A DNA stretch of 6,427 bases from Bacteroidota bacterium (GTDB taxonomy: Bacteria; Bacteroidota; Bacteroidia; Chitinophagales; UBA2359), in assembly GCA_020631675.1 (NCBI GenBank), contig JAHDGT010000276.1, forward strand, positions 1 through 6,427. The letters are read 5' to 3'. This document shows, piece after piece, positions 1 through 5,582 of this stretch (positions within the stretch are counted from its first letter, which is position 1; each line of letters opens with the position of its first letter). A model generated the notes under the pieces. That model ran no database searches, was not told where the DNA came from, and saw only the letters and a list, made by a program, of their open reading frames with translations. Both the position numbers and the translations under genes were made by a program.

Positions 1-704
1 ACGAGAATGAATAGAATGAAGTAGAAGGTGGTTTTACTCATAGGCGTGATCTCATTGCCGAAGAGCTTTAGGTGTGCGAGGTGGCCGCCTTCCGAGATCA
101 GCATTACGCCTACTAAGAAAAGGACGAATAGTCCAAGTACCTCGTACATTCTGTTTTTCGCTAAAAATTCGGATACTCGATCGGCCAACCAGATCATTAA
201 GACCCCACTGAAGACGATGGCTATTGCCATGACCCAAAATACATCTGTCAGTGCCATCGCGCTTAGAATCGAATCAAAAGAGAAAACTAAGTTCATGATC
301 ACGATCGCGAAAATGACCTGTCCGGTAGACTTTAATTTTTTGGGTTTATGCGCCTCCTCATGTTCTTCTAAAGTGATCATGTGTAAGATCTCTTTCATGG
401 CGGTGTACAAAATGAAAACACCTCCTAAGAGTACTACGAGTGCGTGTAGGTTGAAGTCGCCGTGTATATAGTCTCCAAAATGAAGATCGAACAAGGGATT
501 AGTAAAGTATCCAATGACCGAAATAAGGACGAATAACAAAATGATACGCAGTGCGATGGCGATCAAAATCCCCACTTTACGTACATAAGCTCTTTTGTCT
601 TCGGGTGCGTTTTTCGACTCTAAAGAGATGTACAATAGATTGTCGAAGCCCAAAACGGCTTGCAACATGATCAGCATGAAAAGGGTGAAAAGATTCTCTA
701 ACAT
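1..704 (-). CDS. TerC-family integral membrane protein (C-terminus cut by window edge)
   Basis: Reading from an ATG at 704, 234 codons stay open to the left edge, so only the C-terminal end is missing. The product is very hydrophobic, with about seven predicted membrane segments. Two diagnostic TerC motifs are present: LGFDNLLYISLES near residues 18-30 (Asp21, Asn22) and FSFDSILSAMALTD near residues 141-154 (Asp144). These intramembrane acidic residues are thought to bind metal in this family. Known members (TerC, Alx, YkoY, MeeF/MeeY) act in tellurite resistance, manganese export or metallation of secreted proteins. Which of these applies cannot be read from the sequence. A cytoplasmic loop near residues 104-120 is rich in His and Glu. 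The start fits the usual short hydrophilic N-terminus just before the first motif. The gene is divergent from the ABM gene at 765. The family call is firm; the substrate is unknown. Confidence 0.93.
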   Translation of the reverse strand, partial: MLENLFTLFMLIMLQAVLGFDNLLYISLESKNAPEDKRAYVRKVGILIAIALRIILLFVLISVIGYFTNPLFDLHFGDYIHGDFNLHALVVLLGGVFILYTAMKEILHMITLEEHEEAHKPKKLKSTGQVIFAIVIMNLVFSFDSILSAMALTDVFWVMAIAIVFSGVLMIWLADRVSEFLAKNRMYEVLGLFVLFLVGVMLISEGGHLAHLKLFGNEITPMSKTTFYFILFIL

Positions 705-764
705 AACTAGAAGATTAGCATTTCCGCGAATTTACTTTTTTCTTCGTGGAAAAATAGCTGAATC
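705..764. promoter_or_regulatory. Divergent intergenic region with a 10-bp inverted repeat
   Basis: These 60 bp separate the start codons of the TerC gene (minus) and the ABM gene (plus), so promoter elements for both should lie here or in the flanking codons. An inverted repeat has arms TTTCCGCGAA (721-730) and TTCGTGGAAA (743-752), matching at 9 of 10 positions, with a T-rich 12-base spacer. Arm centres are 22 bp apart, about two helical turns, which would suit a dimeric regulator. In plus-strand RNA all ten positions can pair, one as G-U. I could not place a convincing Bacteroidota -33/-7 promoter (TTTG / TAnnTTTG). The regulatory role is inferred from position. Confidence 0.4.
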
Positions 765-1100
765 ATGCTGGTAAGAATTGTGAAAATGCACTTTAAAGTG
801 GATCGAGTGGAAGATTTCATAGCACAGTTTGCATATATGCGTCCGCGTATATTGGCGCAAGAGGGCTGTACTTTTGTGGAATTGCTGCAAGATGCTAAGG
901 ATCCAACCATCTTCTTCACTTACAGTTATTGGGCAAGTGAAGAAGATCTGAATAGATACCGCTATACCGAACTCTTCCAAAATACTTGGAAAAGGGTAAA
1001 GACTTGGTTCTCGGATAAACCAGAAGCTTGGTCGGTAGAACGGGTGTTCGCGGAATTTAAAGGGATGGAAGATCCTTTGGAGTTATCGGATAAACACTAG
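765..1100 (+). CDS. ABM-domain protein, putative quinol monooxygenase-like
   Basis: This 111-residue protein has the size and pattern of a single antibiotic-biosynthesis-monooxygenase (ABM) domain, a dimeric ferredoxin-like fold. The sequence shows the first strand (MLVRIVKMHFK), a helix around DFIAQFAYMRPRI, then EGCTFVELLQD, the characteristic FFTYSYWASEEDLNRY segment (about residues 50-65), and an ELFQNTWKRVKTWFSDKPEAW helix and strand. Family members include YgiN-like quinol monooxygenases, haem-degrading enzymes and many proteins of unknown substrate. No cofactor is needed by several characterised members. No signal peptide or membrane segment is visible, so it should be cytoplasmic. The ATG at 765 begins exactly at the first strand. 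Its TAG stop overlaps the stop of the convergent esterase gene. The domain call is confident; the enzymatic activity is unproven. Confidence 0.88.
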   Translation: MLVRIVKMHFKVDRVEDFIAQFAYMRPRILAQEGCTFVELLQDAKDPTIFFTYSYWASEEDLNRYRYTELFQNTWKRVKTWFSDKPEAWSVERVFAEFKGMEDPLELSDKH

Positions 1101-2236
1101 TGCAGCTTAAAGAAATCCCAGATCCTTGGGTAAAAATCGGGATCCATGCCCACGCCTAAACCGTGGTTAGCTCCTTCTTTTTGATAGTAGCGGATCTCGT
1201 GCCCATCTTCACAATCCACAAAGCGGAACAAGGTGTCTGTACCGATAAAGTCGATTTCTGCTGTTAGCTCGCAAGTGGCGTTTTCCGCCCAGAGTTCCGC
1301 ACTTTCATACGCGGGGAGGAAAACATGTCCCATAACGGCTTCTCCGCCTAAATAGGGAATGACACCATCCATTGTACCACAGACTTGGTAAACGGAAATG
1401 GGGTTGGTGCTGACATCGGGTGTTTCTATCTCTAATAGTTGACTGGCACAAGGAGCGATGGCATTGAAATGATCTGTTTGTACGCCTAAGCGATTGACCA
1501 TAGCGGCACCATTAGAAAAGCCGATCGCATAGCGTTTGCTGTGGTCAATATTAGGAAAAGCCAAGAGGCTATCAATGATCATATCCACGAAGGCGACATC
1601 ATCTGCTGTGGAGGCTTCTTGACCTAAATTCCAAGAGTTTAAATGCCCTTGTGGGTATACCCCGATAAATTGCTGGTCGTCTACCATGCCCCCTAATTGG
1701 AATTGCCAAGGGTCGTTCACGCCACCATTGCCATGAAAGGCGAAAACCAATGGGTATTGTACGCCATCTAAAATAGGATCAGGTGCTTGTACGATTACTT
1801 CCCGACTTTCAATTATACCCTCTATTTCTTGATCAAAGAAGAGGATGTTGAGACCTTCTAATGGATCCCCTGTTGGCGTAGAACCATCGTCACCGCTACC
1901 GTCCGTTCCTGTACTGTCAGAAGAACTGCCGTCCGTTCCCGCACCGTCCGTGCCACTTGAATCAGTAGCACTGCCATCAGTTGCGCCATCGGTACTGCCA
2001 TCCGTTCCAGCATCATCGCCCTCGCCGTCGCCGTCACCATCTATACCATCGGTACCACTTAAATCTGTAGCAGAACCATCGCTGCCGTCACCATCTGTAC
2101 TGTCCGTATCCGCACCATCATCATCCGTAGTGCCTTGTTCCGTATCAGCATCGTTGGCAGGATCTGTTTCGTCTTCACAACTCATCCAAAGGGTAATGGA
2201 TAAGCTGAAAAGAAGCAATAAGAAAAACTGTTTCAT
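1097..2236 (-). CDS. Secreted lipoprotein esterase, PHB depolymerase/feruloyl esterase (LpqC-like) type
   Basis: The 379-residue protein begins with a signal peptide (MKQFFLLLLFSLSITLWMS) ending at Cys20, the likely lipidation site. The residues after it (EDETDP) are acidic, as in Bacteroidota signals that send lipoproteins to the cell surface. Residues 21-125 form a Thr-Asp-Gly-rich linker with no Lys, Arg or His. From about residue 126 lies an alpha/beta-hydrolase domain with all expected elements: oxyanion loop HGNGG (168-172), nucleophile elbow GFSNG (Ser241), GTMDGVIPY with the likely acid Asp290, and ANHG with the likely catalytic His358. Cys263, Cys286, Cys322 and Cys342 could form disulfides after export. 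The fold and motif order match the Esterase_phd/LpqC group, which includes PHB depolymerases and feruloyl or acetylxylan esterases; the substrate cannot be decided here. It is last in a probable three-gene operon, 33 bp after the CvfB-like gene. Confidence 0.9.
   Translation of the reverse strand: MKQFFLLLLFSLSITLWMSCEDETDPANDADTEQGTTDDDGADTDSTDGDGSDGSATDLSGTDGIDGDGDGEGDDAGTDGSTDGATDGSATDSSGTDGAGTDGSSSDSTGTDGSGDDGSTPTGDPLEGLNILFFDQEIEGIIESREVIVQAPDPILDGVQYPLVFAFHGNGGVNDPWQFQLGGMVDDQQFIGVYPQGHLNSWNLGQEASTADDVAFVDMIIDSLLAFPNIDHSKRYAIGFSNGAAMVNRLGVQTDHFNAIAPCASQLLEIETPDVSTNPISVYQVCGTMDGVIPYLGGEAVMGHVFLPAYESAELWAENATCELTAEIDFIGTDTLFRFVDCEDGHEIRYYQKEGANHGLGVGMDPDFYPRIWDFFKLH
1862..2176 (-). repeat. 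Region coding the acidic Thr-Asp-Gly low-complexity linker
   Basis: This stretch encodes residues 21-125 of the esterase lipoprotein. It consists almost wholly of Asp, Gly, Thr, Ser, Ala and Glu, and TDG triplets start at residues 47, 62, 78, 82, 86, 96, 101 and 111. Codons are mixed (gat/gac, ggt/ggc, acg/acc/aca), so the DNA repeat is degenerate, suggesting old expansion or selection on the protein. One segment, IDGDGDGEGDD (65-75), has the DxDxDG spacing of a calcium-binding loop. The likely role is an extended spacer holding the catalytic domain away from the outer membrane. Confidence 0.85.
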
Positions 2237-2269
2237 GTGTGAGTTGAGTTATGGGTGTGATTTGTGTTG

Positions 2270-3106
2270 CTATTTATTCAAGTAAATCCCATCTGCCTCC
2301 AAGCGAACGATGCGCTGTTTGTACAGCATGCCCAAAGACTTTTTAAAGAGCTTTTTACTGAGTCCGAAAGTTTGGCGAATAGCTTCAGGGGAGCTTTTGT
2401 CCGTGAGTGGTAAAAAGCCATTGGCTTCTTCCAATTTTTCCAGGATCACATTTGCTTGGCGGGCGATGGATTGCACCCCGATCGGGTTGATGCTCACATC
2501 AATTTTAGCGTCAGCTCTGAAGGGTTTGACATAGCCTTTCAGTTTTTCGCCGATCTGTAAACGATGCGGTAATTCATTATCATAGATCAAGCCCGCATAG
2601 GTTTGATTAATGATCACCCCATAGCCCAATCTCATCTTGCGCCAAACCAGCAGGTCCACCTCTTGACCAACCTCTAATGACCCGTCTTGCTCATGTTTTA
2701 AGTAGCGGTGAATTTTAGTAGTACCTACTAAGCGATCCGTCACCTCATCCAAGTACATATAAATGATGTAGTTCCTGCCCACTACCATAGGATCCGCTTG
2801 ATTGCGGTAGGGTATAAGTAACTGCTTGGTGATGCCCCAATCGCAAAAAGCACCTATGCGGTTCACATCTTTAACCATTAGTCCTGCAAACTCTCCAACC
2901 GTCAAGAAAGGGCGCTCGGTGGTAGCCACATCCATGTCATTAGAATCGCAATAAACGAACACTTCGACCTGTTCGTTCAAGCGCATTTCTGGTGTGACAA
3001 AATTGCGGGGCAGTAGCACTTCATTGCCTTTGCCATCTGATAAGTATAGCCCTTGTGGCATTTCACGCTCAATGGTGAGGCTTTGGTATTCTCCGACTTT
3101 TATCAT
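2270..3106 (-). CDS. cvfB: CvfB-family S1/winged-helix RNA-binding protein
   Basis: The 278-residue length and whole-protein pattern match the CvfB (YitL) family: S1-like domains followed by a C-terminal winged helix. The N-terminal S1-like domain covers about residues 1-60 (LYLSDGKGNEVLLPRNF). The second covers about 65-130 (VNRIGAFCDWGITKQLLIPY, then a basic-aromatic strand). The third covers about 145-210 (GYGVIINQTYAGLIYDNELP). The winged helix, about 222-278, has the family signature GFLPLTDKSSPEAIRQTF followed by LSKKLFKKSLGMLYK and a terminal GIYLNK. Staphylococcal CvfB binds RNA and affects virulence-factor expression; the role in Bacteroidota is not established. There is no signal peptide, so it is cytoplasmic. 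The ATG at 3106 is the natural start, 22 bp after the stop of the CPBP-like gene. The family call is strong; the symbol is given by family only. Confidence 0.9.
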   Translation of the reverse strand: MIKVGEYQSLTIEREMPQGLYLSDGKGNEVLLPRNFVTPEMRLNEQVEVFVYCDSNDMDVATTERPFLTVGEFAGLMVKDVNRIGAFCDWGITKQLLIPYRNQADPMVVGRNYIIYMYLDEVTDRLVGTTKIHRYLKHEQDGSLEVGQEVDLLVWRKMRLGYGVIINQTYAGLIYDNELPHRLQIGEKLKGYVKPFRADAKIDVSINPIGVQSIARQANVILEKLEEANGFLPLTDKSSPEAIRQTFGLSKKLFKKSLGMLYKQRIVRLEADGIYLNK

Positions 3107-3128
3107 AGCGCGAAGCTAGCTAAAATCT

Positions 3129-3788
3129 TTAAAAAGATACAGCCTCGAAAACCTCATTCCAGGCATGCCTTCCTAAAACCGTATAATAAAACACTGCACC
3201 GAGCCAGCCGTGATAGATGCCCAATACCAGCAGATTATAGCCTTTCAAGTATAAATGCGTGTAAACAAGGGCAAGAAGAAAGGTGGCTATTATCAAGAGA
3301 GGATGCGGATAGTGTACAATCCCAAATACAAAGGCAGTGATGGCGATGATCGTTGACTTATTCAAATCGATTTTGGAATGGTCTTTTAAGTTTCGCCCAA
3401 CTAAAGCGATAATGATGAACTGTTGGATAATGCCCCAAATGGGATAGAGGAGGAGAATGGCTAGGATGCTGAGGTCTAAAACGGAGCTACCGCTATATTG
3501 ACCATAGCAAACTGCAAGCAAACTAATGCCTATGAAAATGGGAAATAGAGACCAAAAACTTTTGAAGAATGATACAGTACTTAGTCCCCAATAAGAAAGA
3601 ATACCGGGCTGCTTTTGTTGCTGATAAAGCACATAGCCCGACCAGAATAGGATAGCTACTAAAATGTATGCCAGCTTAAGGTTGAGCCAGTCCATAAAAA
3701 GGAACTTGCCCAAACCAGTAAGCACTACAGCTACTAATTCAAAATTGCGTTGTTGAGTAGATATGGATAAAGATGCGGAATCCGACAT
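3129..3788 (-). CDS. CPBP-type (CAAX protease-like) membrane protein with degenerate motif 1
   Basis: This 219-residue protein has about six to seven hydrophobic segments (roughly 18-30, 38-55, 78-95, 104-130, 146-158, 163-181, 185-204) and no signal peptide. It resembles CPBP intramembrane metalloproteases (Abi/CAAX family), whose active site is an EExxxR motif and two later histidines. The later motifs are present: FGIVHYP with His159 and GIYHGWLG with His193. At the expected place of EExxxR the sequence reads WGIIQQFIIIALVGR (118-132), with Gln122-Gln123 in place of both glutamates and Ile127 where Arg is expected. The protein may therefore be a non-proteolytic relative or belong to a subfamily with a different motif 1. 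It is first in a likely operon with the CvfB-like and esterase genes. The family is assigned from motif spacing and topology, so a fold search should confirm it. Confidence 0.72.
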   Translation of the reverse strand: MSDSASLSISTQQRNFELVAVVLTGLGKFLFMDWLNLKLAYILVAILFWSGYVLYQQQKQPGILSYWGLSTVSFFKSFWSLFPIFIGISLLAVCYGQYSGSSVLDLSILAILLLYPIWGIIQQFIIIALVGRNLKDHSKIDLNKSTIIAITAFVFGIVHYPHPLLIIATFLLALVYTHLYLKGYNLLVLGIYHGWLGAVFYYTVLGRHAWNEVFEAVSF

Positions 3789-3809
3789 AGGAGCTTTTAT
3801 TTGCTCCTA
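3788..3809 (-). promoter_or_regulatory. Leader hairpin abutting the CPBP-like start codon
   Basis: Perfect 7-bp arms TAGGAGC (minus sense, from 3809) and GCTCCTA (ending at 3788) enclose an A-rich 8-base loop. The last arm base is the A of the ATG start codon. A second short palindrome, CTACACTTGTAG (3808-3819), lies directly upstream. In the mRNA this would form a stem at the ribosome entry site and could affect translation. No motif of a known riboswitch is recognised. Confidence 0.4.
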
Positions 3810-3848
3810 CACTTGTAGTGGAAAGTAGTTCAAACAATAGAAGAAACT

Positions 3849-3892
3849 ATAACTAAATGATAAAAAAGATTGACCTTTTTCATTTTAGTTAT
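3849..3892. other. Imperfect AT-rich hairpin upstream of the CPBP-like gene
   Basis: The left arm begins ATAACTAAATGAT (3849) and runs to AAAAAAG near 3869. The right arm CTTTTTCATTTTAGTTAT ends at 3892. They pair with a few bulged bases around the loop ATTGAC. It lies about 60 bp upstream of the CPBP-like start, between that gene and the repeat-like segment. No clean U-tract follows on either strand, so it is not a convincing terminator. It may be the end of the adjacent repeat-like segment or a regulatory structure. Confidence 0.4.
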
Positions 3893-3894
3893 TT

Positions 3895-4064
3895 CGGTTC
3901 AAAAAGGCGTTAAGAAATCCAGACTTGTCTGAGCCTGACGCAGTCGGTGAGTCTCTGGATTTTAGCTTTTTTGGATCGAAATAGCGTTAAGAAATGAAAA
4001 CAGTCTTGATTTTTGTTTCTTTGCATCAAGGCAAAGAAAAGCACAATAATATTAGATTCAAGAC
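3895..4064. repeat. Repeat-rich intergenic segment, candidate dispersed non-coding element
   Basis: Most of the 369-bp gap between lpdA and the CPBP-like gene is this structured segment; I see no credible gene in the gap. A 24-bp direct repeat occurs at 3895-3918 and 3972-3995, identical at 19 of 24 positions and sharing the exact core GCGTTAAGAAAT. Between the copies, 9-bp inverted arms AAATCCAGA (3915-3923) and TCTGGATTT (3954-3962) enclose a smaller stem CTGAC/GTCGG (3935-3939 with 3943-3947). After the second copy, TTTCTTTGC (4016-4024) and GCAAAGAAA (4031-4039) form a 9-bp hairpin, and GTCTTGA (4003-4009) is inverted as TCAAGAC (4058-4064). The style resembles short repeats scattered between genes in Bacteroidota genomes, but copy number cannot be seen from one window. 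Confidence 0.5.
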
Positions 4065-4085
4065 AGGCTTTAAAATAGTAGAAGT

Positions 4086-4131
4086 AAAAAAAACCTTGAC
4101 TAAACGATTTAAATCGTTTAGTCAAGGTTTT
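4086..4131 (-). terminator. Intrinsic terminator of the cmk-lpdA operon
   Basis: Bases 4090-4131 form a perfect 42-bp palindrome (21-bp arms, central TTTAAA). Read on the minus strand it is followed by eight U residues (complement of A at 4086-4093, partly within the arm), a textbook rho-independent terminator 27 bp past the lpdA stop. On the plus strand only four U residues follow, so the signal mainly serves the minus strand. The stem is unusually long and perfect for a terminator. Confidence 0.9.
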
Positions 4132-4157
4132 CGCATTAAATCATTGAAAATGAATCA

Positions 4158-5552
4158 TTAAAGATGAATCACCTCATCATAAGCCGCCGCAGCAGCCTCC
4201 ATCACCGCCTCACTCATTGTAGGGTGCGGGTGAACCGTTTTAATGATCTCATGCCCGGTCGTTTCCAACTTACGAGCAGCAACCGCCTCAGCGATCATTT
4301 CGGTAACATTATAGCCGATCATGTGCGCACCTAACCACTCGCCATACTTCGCATCAAAGATCACTTTCACGAAACCTTCTTTATGACCAGCGGCACTTGC
4401 TTTACCCGAAGCCGAGAAGGGAAATTTACCCACTTTGATCTCATAGCCCGCTTCCTTAGCAGCTGCCTCGCTCATACCTACGCTCGCCACCTCAGGCACA
4501 CAATACGTACAACCCGGAATATTACCATAATCCAAAGGCTCCACATCCATGCCCGCGATTTTTTCAACGCAGATGATGCCCTCCGCACTGGCCACATGTG
4601 CCAATGCCGGACCCTTCACCACATCACCGATCGCATAGACACCAGCCACATTGGTTCTATAAAAATCATCCACTACGATCGTGCCACGATCCGTTTGAAC
4701 ACCATTCTCTTGTAAGCCGATGTTCTCAATATTCGCCGCTTGTCCCACCGCGCTCAAGACCACATCACACTCAATGGTCAGTTCTTTACCGTTTTTATCC
4801 GTAGCATGAACCACGCAGCCAGCGCCACTGGTATCCACACGCTTCACACTTGTATTGGTCTTAACGCCAATGCCCTGCTTTTTGAACTGTCTGCCCAGTT
4901 CTTTAGACACATCCGCGTCTTCAGCAGGTAACAAGCGATCCATATACTCAACAATGGTCACTTCCGTACCAATGCTGTTGTAGAAGTAACCGAACTCCAC
5001 ACCGATCGCACCAGCACCCACAACAACCAAACGCTTAGGCTGCTCCGCCAAGCTCATTGCCTCGCGATAACCGATGATCTTTTTACCATCTTGCGGCAAG
5101 AAAGGCAATTCTCTAGAACGAGCACCCGTAGCAATAAGAATATGCGCCGCCATATGCTCTTCTCTAGTGCCATCAGCAGCTGTCACCAAAACTTTATTCG
5201 GACTGGCCAGCTGCCCAAAACCATTCAAAACCGTGATCTTATTCTTCTTGAACAAGAACTGGATCCCCTTGCTCATACCATTGGCCACTTGGCGCGATCT
5301 ACCGATCATCTGCCCGAAATCAGCCGATGCGTTGTCCACCTTAATACCAAAATCAGAAGCATGCTGAATATAGTTGAACACCTGTGCGCTCTTCAACAAA
5401 GCCTTCGTAGGAATACAGCCCCAATTCAGGCAGATGCCCCCTAAAGACTCTCTTTCCACAACAGCCACATTCATGCCCAATTGCGAAGCACGAATAGCCG
5501 CTACATAGCCCCCAGGGCCACTTCCAATAACGATCAGATCAAATGTACTCAT
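4158..5552 (-). CDS. lpdA: Dihydrolipoyl dehydrogenase (E3)
   Basis: This flavoprotein reoxidises the dihydrolipoyl group of 2-oxoacid dehydrogenase complexes (pyruvate, 2-oxoglutarate, branched-chain) and of the glycine cleavage system, passing electrons through FAD to NAD+. At 464 residues it has the normal length. Visible elements in order are the FAD-binding GSGPGG (10-15), the redox-active disulfide in GGICLNWGCIPTK (Cys41, Cys46), the ATG motif (141-143), the NAD-binding GAGAIG (179-184), the second FAD motif YAIGD (306-310), and the interface motif HPHPTMSE with catalytic His443 and Glu448. All key residues are intact. The ATG at 5552 leads directly into the first beta strand. It follows cmk by 30 bp and ends at a strong terminator, so it is probably the second gene of a two-gene operon. 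No E1 or E2 gene adjoins it, so it may be shared by several complexes. Confidence 0.97.
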   Translation of the reverse strand: MSTFDLIVIGSGPGGYVAAIRASQLGMNVAVVERESLGGICLNWGCIPTKALLKSAQVFNYIQHASDFGIKVDNASADFGQMIGRSRQVANGMSKGIQFLFKKNKITVLNGFGQLASPNKVLVTAADGTREEHMAAHILIATGARSRELPFLPQDGKKIIGYREAMSLAEQPKRLVVVGAGAIGVEFGYFYNSIGTEVTIVEYMDRLLPAEDADVSKELGRQFKKQGIGVKTNTSVKRVDTSGAGCVVHATDKNGKELTIECDVVLSAVGQAANIENIGLQENGVQTDRGTIVVDDFYRTNVAGVYAIGDVVKGPALAHVASAEGIICVEKIAGMDVEPLDYGNIPGCTYCVPEVASVGMSEAAAKEAGYEIKVGKFPFSASGKASAAGHKEGFVKVIFDAKYGEWLGAHMIGYNVTEMIAEAVAARKLETTGHEIIKTVHPHPTMSEAVMEAAAAAYDEVIHL

Positions 5553-5582
5553 TGTAAAATATCTCGATTATAGGTTATTCAT

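Noticed and set aside
28..471. A 147-codon plus-strand frame at the left edge.
   Set aside because: It lies antisense to the TerC-family gene, which has clear family motifs and membrane segments.
705..764. A yybP-ykoY manganese riboswitch before the TerC-family gene.
   Set aside because: Only 60 bp separate the divergent starts and the conserved riboswitch elements are not visible.
1845..2285. A 146-codon plus-strand frame rich in Pro-Ser-Val repeats.
   Set aside because: It is the antisense image of the Thr-Asp-Gly linker of the esterase gene; the repeat keeps the opposite frame open. The esterase frame has a signal peptide and full catalytic motifs.
3849..3892. An intrinsic terminator at the AT-rich hairpin.
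   Set aside because: The stem has bulges, is almost all A-T, and no U-run follows on either strand; the palindrome at 4090-4131 already serves lpdA.
3895..4064. A CRISPR array, suggested by repeated units.
   Set aside because: There are only two imperfect copies of one direct repeat, with no regular spacers and no cas gene nearby.
3910..4125. A 71-codon minus-strand open frame in the lpdA/CPBP gap.
   Set aside because: It would start with TTG inside the terminator palindrome, runs through the repeat-rich segment, and its product has no recognisable domain. It is best explained as a chance frame.
4383..5444. Several plus-strand frames of 63-117 codons, some rich in His and Arg.
   Set aside because: All are antisense to lpdA, whose assignment is certain, and none shows a domain.
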